A stretch of DNA of 64,000 nt, taken from an uncultured Ferrovibrio sp. (GTDB lineage Bacteria; Pseudomonadota; Alphaproteobacteria; Ferrovibrionales; Ferrovibrionaceae). The notes under the pieces were generated by a model that saw only the letters and a list, made by a program, of their open reading frames with translations, had not been told where the DNA came from and made no database searches. Shown here one piece after another: positions 33,362 to 42,294 of the stretch. Location: assembly GCF_937960835.1 (NCBI RefSeq), contig NZ_CALGPC010000015.1:186001-250000 (forward strand). The letters run 5' to 3'. The translations under genes were made by a program, and so were the position numbers. Position 1 is the stretch's first letter. Every line of letters starts with the position of its first letter.

Positions 33362-35755
33362 CTAGGATTTCTTCGGCACCTTCGCATCGAGAATGTCTTT
33401 CACCAGCTTCTCGATGCGGTCGAGATCCTTGATCTGCACGACGGTCGGCGCTGCCGGGCTACCATAGGGAAGCGGAACGCCGTTCTCACGGCATGCCTTG
33501 TGAATGGCGGTCCGCAACTCACTTTCAATCGCCATGCGCCGCTCGACATTGGCGATATGGCCGCGCAGGGCGAAGGTGAGCATGCCGGCGCCGAAATCGC
33601 GGAACACTACCGCGGGCGCGGGCATGCTCAAGATTTCCGGATGCTGCTTGAGGCAATCCAGCAGCACCGCACTCGCCTTCTCGACATCGGCCGCATAGGA
33701 CAGTCCAATATTGATATCGACCCGGCCCAGCCGGTTGCGGTGTGTCCAGTTCATCACCGGGCTGGAGATCAGCGCCGAATTTGGAATGATCACCGAGGCG
33801 CGCGGAAAGGTTTCGATCTCGGTGGAGCGCACATTGATGCGCCGCACGTAACCTTCCTTGTCGCCGATCACTACCCAGTCGCCGACTTTCACCGGACGCT
33901 CGATCAGCAGGATCAGGCCGGAGACGAAATTATTGACGATATTCTGCAGACCGAAACCGATACCGACCGAAAGCGCACCGGCGATGATGGCAAGGTTCGA
34001 AAGATCGAGGCCTAGCGCAGCCACTGCGGCCAGCACGGCCAGCAGATAGCCCGCATAGGTCAGGCCGGTGACCATGGAATTGCGCACGCCAGGATCGATA
34101 CCCGACTGCACCTCCAGGCGTGCGTTCAATCCATTGCTGAAGAAGCGTGTCAGGCCAATGCCGATCACCATCACGACAACCGCCGCCAGAATCTCTCCCA
34201 GCGAGATGGTCACCGGACCGATAGTGACGCCGTAGAACAGTTCCAGCATGTAGCTGACGAGTGCGCTGGTACTGACGCCCCAGGCAAGCGCCAGCGCGAC
34301 GAGCAGCAGCAACAGCAGCACGGCATCGGCGAGCAGGCCAAACAGAAGCTGCATCGTCGTGCTCATCGGTCCGCTCAAACCGAGCCCAAGCCGCAAGGCC
34401 GTCCACTGGCCCTCCGGCGCGGCAGCAAGCTGGTTCAGCGCATCCCGGGCGGCGATCCGCACCAATGCATAAGCCGCAACCGCGATCACCGATGCCAGCA
34501 GGCCATAGGCCAGGAACAGCGCGAAGCCGTAATACCCCAGCAGGATCGCGCCGAACGCAATCAGGTTGAGCGCAAAGACTGCCAAGGCGATGGGCAACAG
34601 ACGGCGATGTCCCGCCGCCAGAGGGCGCCACAGGCGCGGATCGGCAAAAGCGAGATTGAAGAGAACGAGGAAGGCGGCAATAGCGGCAATCGCCATATCA
34701 CGGCCAGCCGAGCCGAAATCGGGCATGCGCGTCGGCGCGCTGGCCAGCGCGATGACGATGATGCCGGCGCCAAACGCCGTGACCCGCCGCAGCAGGCGAT
34801 CGCGCTGCGGCTGCGGCAGCGGAACCAATGCCCAAGCCGGATTGCGCGGCGCCAGCGCTGCATGCGTCAGCCCCAGAGCCAGCAAGGCCAGACTGGCGGA
34901 CTGTACGAAAGCGGTCAGGAAACCGCCGATCAGCTCAATGACCCAGCCATTGCCCCACAGCACACCGTAGACGGCCCAGAGAACCGCCAGAGGCATCGCC
35001 GTCCAGTTCAGCCATTCGACGAATGCGCCAATGGTGCGCCGCACCGGCGACGGCGCGTCGATGCTGGCATCAATCCCGAAACGGCGCCGCAGCCAGCGCT
35101 GCACGGGCACCAGCAGGACGATTGCCAGAATGGCGATCATGCCCATCTGCAGCATGGTGGCCACGGCGGGCCGGCGTCCCTCGTCGGCTGCCCACCAGAT
35201 GGCCGGCGCTTCTGTGATGCTGTCTGCCGCCGCTTCGATATCGGCAACGCCGTTCTGCCAGAAGGATGGCGAGAACGGCGACTGGCCACGATAGGTCAGT
35301 TGCCGGGCGAACTGCTGATGCTCGGCCTGCGCGACTTCATCCTGCAGGACGAGAATGCGAGCGAGCGCAAGCTCAGCCTGCTTGACGCCATCCTGCAGCC
35401 GCTGCTGCTGGGCAGACAATTGCCGGCGCGATTCAGCCACCCCAGCCGATTCCCGCGGCTGATCCGCCGTCGGTGCGGGACCAAGCGCATCGAGTTGCGT
35501 CTGCCCTGCCGCCGCAGCCTGCCGGAACTGGTCGCGCTCGGCCGTGGCGGCAACTCTCAGGCGGTCGAGTTCGACGCGAAGCTTGCCGAAGGCATCGCCG
35601 GAAATACGCGGATCGCGGAGCTGGCGGGACACCGCATTGAGAGGCGCGTTCCAATCGGTCGCCGCCGGCGGCGTGGCCTGCCCCCAGGCAGAGGTGACAG
35701 TGGCGCTCGCCGCCAACCACAGCAGCGGCAGGAGGAGCAGGAAAAATCGGCGCAT
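33362..35755 (-). CDS. Large MscS-type mechanosensitive channel with DUF3772
   Basis: 797 residues. Signal peptide (cleavage near AWGQA at about 26), a periplasmic coiled-coil DUF3772 region to about residue 190, roughly ten membrane helices, then the MscS core: the pore helix and beta domain are recognised by NLAIIAGALSVGIGFGLQNIVNNFVSGLILL and VKVGDWVVIGDKEGYV. The C-terminus ends with the MscS alpha/beta portion and a short basic tail. Such large MscS relatives release solutes on osmotic downshock. It is convergent with pirin, five bases apart, and may be monocistronic. Confidence 0.93.
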   Translation of the reverse strand: MRRFFLLLLPLLWLAASATVTSAWGQATPPAATDWNAPLNAVSRQLRDPRISGDAFGKLRVELDRLRVAATAERDQFRQAAAAGQTQLDALGPAPTADQPRESAGVAESRRQLSAQQQRLQDGVKQAELALARILVLQDEVAQAEHQQFARQLTYRGQSPFSPSFWQNGVADIEAAADSITEAPAIWWAADEGRRPAVATMLQMGMIAILAIVLLVPVQRWLRRRFGIDASIDAPSPVRRTIGAFVEWLNWTAMPLAVLWAVYGVLWGNGWVIELIGGFLTAFVQSASLALLALGLTHAALAPRNPAWALVPLPQPQRDRLLRRVTAFGAGIIVIALASAPTRMPDFGSAGRDMAIAAIAAFLVLFNLAFADPRLWRPLAAGHRRLLPIALAVFALNLIAFGAILLGYYGFALFLAYGLLASVIAVAAYALVRIAARDALNQLAAAPEGQWTALRLGLGLSGPMSTTMQLLFGLLADAVLLLLLLVALALAWGVSTSALVSYMLELFYGVTIGPVTISLGEILAAVVVMVIGIGLTRFFSNGLNARLEVQSGIDPGVRNSMVTGLTYAGYLLAVLAAVAALGLDLSNLAIIAGALSVGIGFGLQNIVNNFVSGLILLIERPVKVGDWVVIGDKEGYVRRINVRSTEIETFPRASVIIPNSALISSPVMNWTHRNRLGRVDINIGLSYAADVEKASAVLLDCLKQHPEILSMPAPAVVFRDFGAGMLTFALRGHIANVERRMAIESELRTAIHKACRENGVPLPYGSPAAPTVVQIKDLDRIEKLVKDILDAKVPKKS

Positions 35756-36192
35756 GATGGAAGGGGCCTCGAAAATTCCTCCGGCATTGGAGGGTCAACG
35801 GTCGTCAAGGTGCAAAAGCATAAGGGGAGTGCAGAGTATGACCGCCGCGCTCCCGGGCAATTTACTCCCTTTGCTGCCGGATTGGGGCAAAAACAAGGCC
35901 CTAGACATTTCTTTTCGATTCCCCCTTAACAGCCGCCCCCGAAAGGTCGACGCAGCGAAAGACGGTTTGGTCACGGGGAGAACGGTTCACTATTTACGAT
36001 TGCTGAGGTCACAATTGCAGGGCCACGATTGCGATGGCTGGATCGCGATGGCTGGGATCGCGGCATCAAAAATTCCGATTGCCTTGACACTCGTGGTATC
36101 GCTGTCGTTGTTTCCCATATGACTGAAGCGGTGCCAGGCGTGGCAGCCCAATGACATGAACGCCATAAACGTGAACAACGGGATGAAGCGGG
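35756..36192. other. Intergenic region between the MscS-type gene and the FAD oxidoreductase
   Basis: 437 bases with no convincing gene. It holds the promoters of two divergent genes. A TTGACA at 36084-36089 has the right sequence for a -35 box but no good -10 at the expected distance. An imperfect tandem duplication, GCGATGGCTGGATC followed by GCGATGGCTGGGATC, lies at 36031-36059. A 62-residue minus-strand frame at 35990-36178 looks like chance. Confidence 0.6.
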
Positions 36193-37620
36193 ATGGCTGA
36201 CCGGATCGATTGCGACGTTGCCGTGCTCGGTGCTGGGCCAGGTGGGCTTGCCGTCGCCGCGGGCGCCGTGCTGATGGGCGCCAAGACCGTATTGGTCGAG
36301 CGCGGCCGCATGGGCGGCGAGAGCCTGAACTACGGCTGCATCCCTTCCAAGGCGCTGGTAAGCGCCGCCCGCCATACCGTGGCCTGGCGGCATGCCGCGC
36401 GTCTGGGCATCAATTACGATGAGCCGGAAATCGACTTCGCTGCAGTGATGCGGCATGTGAAGACCACCGTCGCCGCCATCGCGCCGCAGGATTCCATCGA
36501 GCGCTTCGCGGCTTTGGGCGTGCAGGTGCTGCAGGGCGAAGGCCGGTTTGCGGATCCCGATACTCTGCTGGTTGGCGACGCGATGGTGAAGGCGCGTCGT
36601 TTTGTGATCGCCACCGGATCGCGCCCGGCAATTCCGATGATCAATGGCCTTGCCGATATTGCATATCTGACTAATGAGACGATCTTTGACATTTCCGAAC
36701 GTCCCGTTCATCTCTTAGTCATCGGCGGCGGGCCGACCGCCATCGAACTAGGCCAGGCCTTCCGCCGTCTCGGCTCCAAGGTCACCATCGTCGAACAGGC
36801 GCGCTGCCTGGCCCAGGAGGACCGCGAACTCTCCACGCTTCTGCTGAACGCGCTGCGCGATGAAGGCGTCGACATCCGCGAGCAGACGCAGATCATTCGC
36901 GCCGAGATGACCGTATCGGGCATAGTGCTGACTCTGCGTTCCAGCGATGGAACGGAAGATCGCATTGCCGGTTCGCATCTTCTCATTGCCGCCGGACGGC
37001 AGCCCAATGTCGAGGACCTTGCACTCGACAAGGCCGGCGTCTTTGTGACCAGAACCGGCATCACCGTCGACGGCAGATTGAGAACTGCCAACAAGAAAAT
37101 CTACGCCATCGGCGACGTGACGGGTCTAAGTCCGTTCACCCATGCGGCCGGCTATCATGCCGGGATCGTGCTGAAGAATGCCCTCCTGCGCCTGCCGGTC
37201 CGTGCCAATCATCTGACCGTCCCGCGCGTTACTTATGGCGATCCGGAACTGGCCTCCATCGGCCTGCTGGAAGATCAGGCCCGCGCGCGGTATGGCCGGG
37301 TCACCATCCTGCGCTCTCCGTTTGCCCTGAACGAACGCGCCCAGGCCGAGGCGCGGACCGAAGGCCTGATCAAGGTGATCGCCGGCCGCACCGGTCGCGT
37401 ACTGGGCGTCTCCATCGTCGGCCCCGGAGCGGGCGATCTGCTGCAGCCCTGGAGCCTTGTCTTCGGCAAGCGGCTGGGGCTGAGCGCCATTCAAGGCATG
37501 CTGGTGCCCTACCCCTCGCGTGGCGACGCCAGCAGGCGGACAGCGGCGGATTTCTATAAGGCCTGGCTGTTCAGCCCATTGGCCCGCCGCCTCGTGCAGT
37601 TTCTTGCCCGCTTTGGCTAG
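36193..37620 (+). CDS. NAD(P)/FAD-dependent oxidoreductase, disulfide-reductase family, one redox Cys lost
   Basis: 475 residues, related to dihydrolipoamide dehydrogenase and mercuric reductase. The FAD site VLGAGPGGLAVAAGA (11-25), the NAD(P) site LLVIGGGPTAIELGQAF and the second FAD motif IYAIGDVTG are intact. The active-site disulfide pattern C-x4-C reads S-L-N-Y-G-C: Ser44 (codon AGC) replaces the first cysteine, Cys49 remains. The C-terminal region PYPSRGDASRRTAADF also lacks the His-Glu pair of classical enzymes. So a normal dithiol-disulfide mechanism is unlikely; one cysteine might still form a sulfenic acid or a persulfide. The histidine kinase gene follows 20 bases later. Confidence 0.9.
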   Translation: MADRIDCDVAVLGAGPGGLAVAAGAVLMGAKTVLVERGRMGGESLNYGCIPSKALVSAARHTVAWRHAARLGINYDEPEIDFAAVMRHVKTTVAAIAPQDSIERFAALGVQVLQGEGRFADPDTLLVGDAMVKARRFVIATGSRPAIPMINGLADIAYLTNETIFDISERPVHLLVIGGGPTAIELGQAFRRLGSKVTIVEQARCLAQEDRELSTLLLNALRDEGVDIREQTQIIRAEMTVSGIVLTLRSSDGTEDRIAGSHLLIAAGRQPNVEDLALDKAGVFVTRTGITVDGRLRTANKKIYAIGDVTGLSPFTHAAGYHAGIVLKNALLRLPVRANHLTVPRVTYGDPELASIGLLEDQARARYGRVTILRSPFALNERAQAEARTEGLIKVIAGRTGRVLGVSIVGPGAGDLLQPWSLVFGKRLGLSAIQGMLVPYPSRGDASRRTAADFYKAWLFSPLARRLVQFLARFG

Positions 37621-37640
37621 CGGCCGGTGTAAGATTTCGT

Positions 37641-39089
37641 ATGGATCAGGCGGTATCGCAGAAGGCACTGAAGCGGCTTTCGCGCCCGGCGACAAACAGC
37701 TTCGCCGGCCTGTCTGGCCGTCTGCTGGTACTGACAATCGGCTTCGTCATGCTGGCGGAGGTTCTGATCTACCTGCCCACCATGGCGCGCTACCGCATCT
37801 CCTATTTCGAGGCGCGGATCGAACTGGCCGACCAAGCCGCACTGGCGCTGCTGGCGGCGCCCGACGGCATGGTGAGCGAAGAACTCGAAAATGAATTGCT
37901 GCGCAATGTCGGCGCGAAGCTGGTGGCGATGCGCCGCGCTGCTTCCAATGCGCTGATCCTGAGCGACCGCCAGGAATTGCCTATGCTGGGTCCGCCGGTC
38001 GATCTGTCGAACTGGATGTGGGGAGGAGCTATCGTCCACGCGGTGCGGGCCCTGGTGGGCGACACTCCCGATTACATCCGCGTCGTCGGGCCATCGCCGC
38101 GCGATGCGCAGACTAAGATCGAGGTCGTGCTGCCCGCGGCACCGCTGACCGAGGCGTTGCGCGCTTTCTCCTGGCGCATCTTCACTATGTCGCTTGGCAT
38201 CTCCATCTTCACCGCCAGCCTGGTCTATCTGACCTTGCAATGGTGGCTGGTGCGGCCGATGCGCCGTCTGGTCGACAGCATCGTCGGCTTCCGCGCCGCG
38301 CCCGAAGATGCGCGGCAGATTATACAGCCTTCGCAGCGCAATGACGAACTCGGTCTTGCCGAACGCGAATTACAGGCCATGCAGCAGGAACTGCGCCAGG
38401 CGCTGACCCAGCGCGCGCGTCTGGCCCAGCTCGGCATCGCGGTCAGCAAGATCAGCCACGACCTGCGCAACATCCTGGCTTCGGCACAACTCGTCTCCGA
38501 CCGGCTGGCGACGTCGGAAGATCCCACCGTCAAGCAGATCACGCCGCGGCTCGTCGGCTCGATCGATCGCGCCATCGCGCTTTGCGCCCAGACGCTGCGC
38601 TACGGTAAAGCGGAAGAACGCGCGCCGGAGGCGGAATATTTCGCCCTGTATCCCTTCGCCGAAGATGTCGCGGCCGGGCTGGCGCTGCCTGATGAGCCCA
38701 GCATCCGCTGGCACAACGCCGTGCCAGAAGACCTGCAGGTCTTCGCCGACCGCGAGCATCTGTATCGCATCCTGAACAACATCATCCGCAATGCCGCCCA
38801 GGCAATGCCTGATGGCGGCGACATCCGCATTGCCGCCGCCAACCGTGCCGGCCTGACGGTGATTGAAATCGCCGATACCGGCTGCGGCCTGAGCGAAGCG
38901 GTCCAGGCTCATCTGTTTGAACCGTTCCGCGGCAGCCGCAATGGCGGCACCGGGCTTGGGCTTGCCATCGCCCGCGAACTGGCCCGCGCCCATGGCGGCG
39001 ATCTTGAACTGGCCCGCACGGGACCGTTGGGCACGACTTTCCGCATCACCCTGCCCGATCCGCAGAAGAATCGCCCGGCCAAGCATTGA
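37641..39089 (+). CDS. Sensor histidine kinase (orphan)
   Basis: 482 residues: a membrane helix near 28-48, a periplasmic sensor of about 120 residues, a second helix near 175-195, HAMP, a dimerisation region with the phospho-acceptor His273 in SKISHDLRNILA, and an ATPase domain with N-box NNIIRNAAQAMPDGG, G1 DTGCGLSEAV and G2 GGTGLGLAIARELARAHGG. No response regulator gene lies next to it. It follows the FAD oxidoreductase and may belong to the same unit. The signal sensed is unknown. Confidence 0.93.
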   Translation: MDQAVSQKALKRLSRPATNSFAGLSGRLLVLTIGFVMLAEVLIYLPTMARYRISYFEARIELADQAALALLAAPDGMVSEELENELLRNVGAKLVAMRRAASNALILSDRQELPMLGPPVDLSNWMWGGAIVHAVRALVGDTPDYIRVVGPSPRDAQTKIEVVLPAAPLTEALRAFSWRIFTMSLGISIFTASLVYLTLQWWLVRPMRRLVDSIVGFRAAPEDARQIIQPSQRNDELGLAERELQAMQQELRQALTQRARLAQLGIAVSKISHDLRNILASAQLVSDRLATSEDPTVKQITPRLVGSIDRAIALCAQTLRYGKAEERAPEAEYFALYPFAEDVAAGLALPDEPSIRWHNAVPEDLQVFADREHLYRILNNIIRNAAQAMPDGGDIRIAAANRAGLTVIEIADTGCGLSEAVQAHLFEPFRGSRNGGTGLGLAIARELARAHGGDLELARTGPLGTTFRITLPDPQKNRPAKH

Positions 39090-39211
39090 TTAGTCAAACA
39101 TTGACCGGGCAGTATTAACCATATCGCTTAACTGTATGTAGACGGCAACATGCGTCATAATCGCCGCGCCAGAATGGCTCGCGATGTCATTGTGTCGCGC
39201 GGAGAGAAGTC

Positions 39212-39808
39212 ATGCGCTCGATCTTAAATGCCGCTTTGTTGCCGCTTTTGCTGGCCGGACTGCTCAGCGCCTGCGCGTCGGAGCGCGACAACCTGACGCC
39301 TGCCGCCGAAGCAGTGGTACTCGGCCTTGGCGTCGAAGTGATCAAGACGAAGATCGAGCGGAGGCTGGAAATCACCTGTAATCCGCTCAACCTGATCAGC
39401 GACGGCACCTACTGCGTCAGCAATTACAAACCCACCGACCGCCAGGAAGTCTGGTGCTTCAAGACACTTGCCGGCGTCGACTGCTATGGCGAGCCGGATC
39501 CCTATTCGCTGCAAGGCCGCGCCTTGCCGGCAGCGCCGCGTCCGCTGGCCGATCCGCGCATGCCGATGGAGCCTCCGGGGCGGCACCCCAACCCCGAACA
39601 GGTTGCTGTGGCACCCATCGATGGCACGGCATCGGCGGTGGAGGTCGTTCCGGCCGGCCAACCGCCGCTGGTGGCGCCAACCGGCGCGCCGCGCGAACGC
39701 GATCCGGTCATCATCGCGCCGGTCGGACGGCCGTTGCCGCCTCAGGCCACGCCGGATTCCGTGATTGTCGTCCCGCCCAGCGATATCAACGAACGACTGG
39801 CACGCTGA
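39212..39808 (+). CDS. Putative lipoprotein, Pro-rich C-terminus
   Basis: 198 residues with a clear lipobox LLSAC (cysteine at residue 21). The first hundred residues contain several cysteines (ITCNPL, YCVSNY, VWCFKTL, DCYGEP) that could form disulfides in the periplasm; the rest is Pro-rich and probably unfolded, typical of cell-wall-spanning linkers. The ATG lies 122 bases after the kinase stop. I do not recognise a family. Confidence 0.75.
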   Translation: MRSILNAALLPLLLAGLLSACASERDNLTPAAEAVVLGLGVEVIKTKIERRLEITCNPLNLISDGTYCVSNYKPTDRQEVWCFKTLAGVDCYGEPDPYSLQGRALPAAPRPLADPRMPMEPPGRHPNPEQVAVAPIDGTASAVEVVPAGQPPLVAPTGAPRERDPVIIAPVGRPLPPQATPDSVIVVPPSDINERLAR

Positions 39809-39826
39809 TCGCTTGGCGAACGCTGG

Positions 39827-41335
39827 TCAATCCGGCGTCAAAGCCGACAGGCCAAGCTGCGCCCGGCGGCGCAGCCACAGGCTGGGACGATAGCGGTCGT
39901 CGCCGGTAATTTCCTGCAATTGCCGCAGCACTTCATGCACTGTGCCGACACCCATCGCATCCGCCAAGGCCAGCGGCCCGAAGGGGTAGTTCAGGCCTAG
40001 CGTCATCGCCCTGTCGATGTCTTCGGGGCTGGCCAACCTGATCTGCGCCATCTCGCAGCCTAGATTGGCAACCATCGCTGCAATGCGCTGGCCGATGAAA
40101 CCCGGGCTGTCATGGATCACCGTCACGGCGCGGCCGGCATCGTGCAGACTGGCCACCAGACCATCGAGCAGATTCTGCCGCGCGCCCGGAGCCCGCATCA
40201 TCGTCAGCCGCTTGTCCAGCTTGCCTGCGATATCGAGCGCAAAAAGACGGCGATGATCGAGCTGCTTGCGCGCCGCATAGCTGGAGCAATCCTCACCCAA
40301 GGGCGCGCAGACGATCGGTCCTTCTCCGTCATCGAAATTGCTCACCTCTAGGCCGAGGCTGCGCAGCAACTCGCCGAGCGCATCGTCGGCTTCGGCCAGT
40401 GCCACGCGCCTGATCGGCGGCGTGCTGGAAATCGCGTCGGGTGACGGCACCTTGGCCTTGCCCTCAGAATCGTATTCGTAGAAACCGCGCCCGGTCTTGC
40501 GGCCGAACTGGCCGCTTTCTCTCAGCAGCTGATGCAGCGGCGAGGTCGCCAGACGGCGGTCGTAGAAATAGCCTTCATGGACGATCTGGCTGACCGGGAA
40601 GTTCACGTCGATGCCGGTCAGGTCCATCAGCTCGAACGGCCCCATGCGGAAGCCCCAGGCCTCGCGCATCACCGCATCAACTTGGGCGGGCGTCGCCACG
40701 CCTTCGGATACGATCCGCAGCGCTTCCTGCGTATAGGCCCGCCCGCCCAGATTGACCAGGAAGCCGGGGCTGTCCTGCACCACCACGGGCACCCGACCCA
40801 TCCGCTTGCCCACCTCGACCAGCGTGGCGACGGTCCTGTCATCGGTGCTGGGGGCGCGGATCACCTCCACCAGCTTCATCACCGGCACAGGATTGAAGAA
40901 ATGCAGACCGCCGATGCGGCCGCGATGCTGGCAGGCACTGGCAATGCTGGCGATCCGCAAGGACGAGGTATTCGAGGCCAGAAGGCAGTCCGGCCCTACG
41001 ATGGCTTCAAGCTGCCGGAACACTTCCTGCTTCACAGCGAGGTTTTCGACGATCGCCTCGACCACCAGGTCAGCCGGAGCCAGCGCCTTGAGGTCGTCGA
41101 CCACCGTCAGCCGCTGTTTGGCCGCGGCGGCGGCATCCACTTCCAGCCGCCCCTTGGCAACCATCTGGTCGAGCTGGGCAAAGATGGCGTCCCGCGCCTT
41201 GACGGACGCCCCCGGCGCGGCGTCGTACAGCAGCACCTGCATGCCGCCGGTGATGCCGACCTGGGCGATTCCCCGCCCCATCGCGCCGGCGCCTACTACC
41301 CCAACGATTTCAATCGTTTGTGCGGCCTCACTCAC
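39827..41335 (-). CDS. 3-Hydroxyacyl-CoA dehydrogenase, two-domain (PaaH-like)
   Basis: 502 residues: NAD-binding GVVGAGAMGRGIAQ (about 12-25), the ASNTSSLRIASIA and LHFFNPVPVMKLVEVI segments of 3HCDH, then a C-terminal half with its own 3HCDH C-domain (SPGFIGQRIAAMVANL). Long forms of this kind occur in phenylacetate and benzoate catabolism (PaaH/PaaC), oxidising 3-hydroxyadipyl-CoA, but no other paa gene is nearby, so the substrate is open. It is convergent with the lipoprotein and divergent from hsp20. Confidence 0.93.
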   Translation of the reverse strand: MSEAAQTIEIVGVVGAGAMGRGIAQVGITGGMQVLLYDAAPGASVKARDAIFAQLDQMVAKGRLEVDAAAAAKQRLTVVDDLKALAPADLVVEAIVENLAVKQEVFRQLEAIVGPDCLLASNTSSLRIASIASACQHRGRIGGLHFFNPVPVMKLVEVIRAPSTDDRTVATLVEVGKRMGRVPVVVQDSPGFLVNLGGRAYTQEALRIVSEGVATPAQVDAVMREAWGFRMGPFELMDLTGIDVNFPVSQIVHEGYFYDRRLATSPLHQLLRESGQFGRKTGRGFYEYDSEGKAKVPSPDAISSTPPIRRVALAEADDALGELLRSLGLEVSNFDDGEGPIVCAPLGEDCSSYAARKQLDHRRLFALDIAGKLDKRLTMMRAPGARQNLLDGLVASLHDAGRAVTVIHDSPGFIGQRIAAMVANLGCEMAQIRLASPEDIDRAMTLGLNYPFGPLALADAMGVGTVHEVLRQLQEITGDDRYRPSLWLRRRAQLGLSALTPD

Positions 41336-41380
41336 GACACAATCCTCCCACTATGATGTGAGCATCCTGCCGGGGCGGGT

Positions 41381-41409
41381 CTTGATCCGCAAGGCATGGC
41401 ACCCCACAT
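41381..41409 (+). promoter_or_regulatory. Heat-shock sigma-32 type promoter before hsp20
   Basis: CTTGAT at 41381-41386 and CCCCACAT at 41402-41409 are 15 bases apart, close to the RpoH pattern (CTTGAA, 11-16 bases, CCCCATNT). The predicted start near 41416 leaves a leader of about 54 bases containing a stem (GTCGAGG at 41418-41424 with CCTCGAC at 41437-41443) before the ribosome site AAGGAG. Confidence 0.65.
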
Positions 41410-41469
41410 GGAAGCATGTCGAGGTGCCTGCTAGGGCCTCGACGGCACTCGCTTATCAAGGAGTCCGCC

Positions 41470-41934
41470 ATGACCCGCGTGTCGTTATTTTCTAGTCCGC
41501 TTCTGCTCGGCTTCGACCATGTCGAGCGGATGATCGAACGGGTCGGCAAAGCCGGTTCGGAAGGATATCCGCCCTATAACATCGAGCAGATCGGCGAACA
41601 TGGCCTGCGCATCACGCTGGCCCTCGCCGGTTTCAGTGCTGACGACCTCAGTATCTCCGTGGAGGACAACCAGCTTGTCATCCGCGGCAAGCAGACTGAC
41701 GACAAGGACCGGGTTTATCTGCATCGCGGCATAGCAGCGCGGCAGTTCCAGCGCAGTTTCGTCCTCGCCGACGGTATCGAAGTTCTCGGTGCCGAATTGA
41801 GCAACGGCCTTCTGCACGTGGATCTGCGGCGCGTGAAGCCGGAACCGCAGATACGCAACATCGCCATCAAGACGACCGACGGGGGGCGCAGTGACACGCT
41901 CGGCGTCGGCGGTAAATCCGGCGACGGCGCATAA
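41470..41934 (+). CDS. Hsp20 family small heat-shock protein
   Basis: 154 residues from ATG 41470 (behind AAGGAG). An alpha-crystallin core runs from NIEQIGEHGLRITLALAG to about residue 125, with the LSISVEDNQLVIRG and RQFQRSF segments, and the short C-terminal tail typical of IbpA-like members. It binds unfolding proteins during stress. An RpoH-type promoter precedes it, and the DUF1150 gene follows 27 bases later, a pair conserved in alphaproteobacteria. Confidence 0.94.
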   Translation: MTRVSLFSSPLLLGFDHVERMIERVGKAGSEGYPPYNIEQIGEHGLRITLALAGFSADDLSISVEDNQLVIRGKQTDDKDRVYLHRGIAARQFQRSFVLADGIEVLGAELSNGLLHVDLRRVKPEPQIRNIAIKTTDGGRSDTLGVGGKSGDGA

Positions 41935-41961
41935 GGCGGAAGCCAGCAAAGGAGACGAACC

Positions 41962-42204
41962 ATGTCTACCCCCAGCAATGACGCCTACGTCAATCACCGG
42001 CGCATGGAACAGCCGATGTCGCCGGACACCTTCGCCAATCTCGGCGCGCCGGATCTGGCTTACGTCCGTCCGGTGGAAACACCGCAGGGTATGGGGTGGG
42101 GTATTTTCGCCGCCAATGGTGTCCAGCTTGGCTGGGCGCCCGAGCGCAACCTCGCCTTCGCCGCAGCGATACAGAACGACCTGGTGCCGGTCAGCGCCCA
42201 CTGA
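41962..42204 (+). CDS. DUF1150 family protein
   Basis: 80 residues, soluble. The family core is FANLGAPDLAYVRPV and GWGIFAANGVQLGWAPERNLAFAAA. DUF1150 genes in alphaproteobacteria are regularly found right after an hsp20 gene, as here (27 bases), but the function is unknown. It probably shares the heat-shock promoter at 41381. It is followed by a strong terminator. Confidence 0.92.
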   Translation: MSTPSNDAYVNHRRMEQPMSPDTFANLGAPDLAYVRPVETPQGMGWGIFAANGVQLGWAPERNLAFAAAIQNDLVPVSAH

Positions 42205-42240
42205 CCGGCGCCGCGTGATGCCGATTGCACGAGCCGCAGC

Positions 42241-42284
42241 AAAAAGCCCGGCTCGGATGCAATCCGAACCGGGCTGATTTTTTT
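42241..42284 (+). terminator. Terminator between DUF1150 and ptsN, probably bidirectional
   Basis: AGCCCGGCTCGGAT (42245-42258) pairs with ATCCGAACCGGGCT (42262-42275) apart from one mismatch. The right side is followed by GATTTTTTTC and the left side is preceded by AAAAA, so it can stop transcription of hsp20-DUF1150 and of ptsN, which ends at 42295 on the other strand. Confidence 0.88.
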
Positions 42285-42294
42285 CAGAACGGTG

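Noticed and set aside
36084..36089. TTGACA box before the FAD oxidoreductase
   Set aside because: No acceptable -10 sequence at 16-18 bases; left as a remark in the intergenic entry.
35990..36178. 62-residue minus-strand frame with His and Cys residues before the flavoenzyme gene
   Set aside because: No ribosome site, no conserved pattern, and it occupies the promoter region of a divergent pair.
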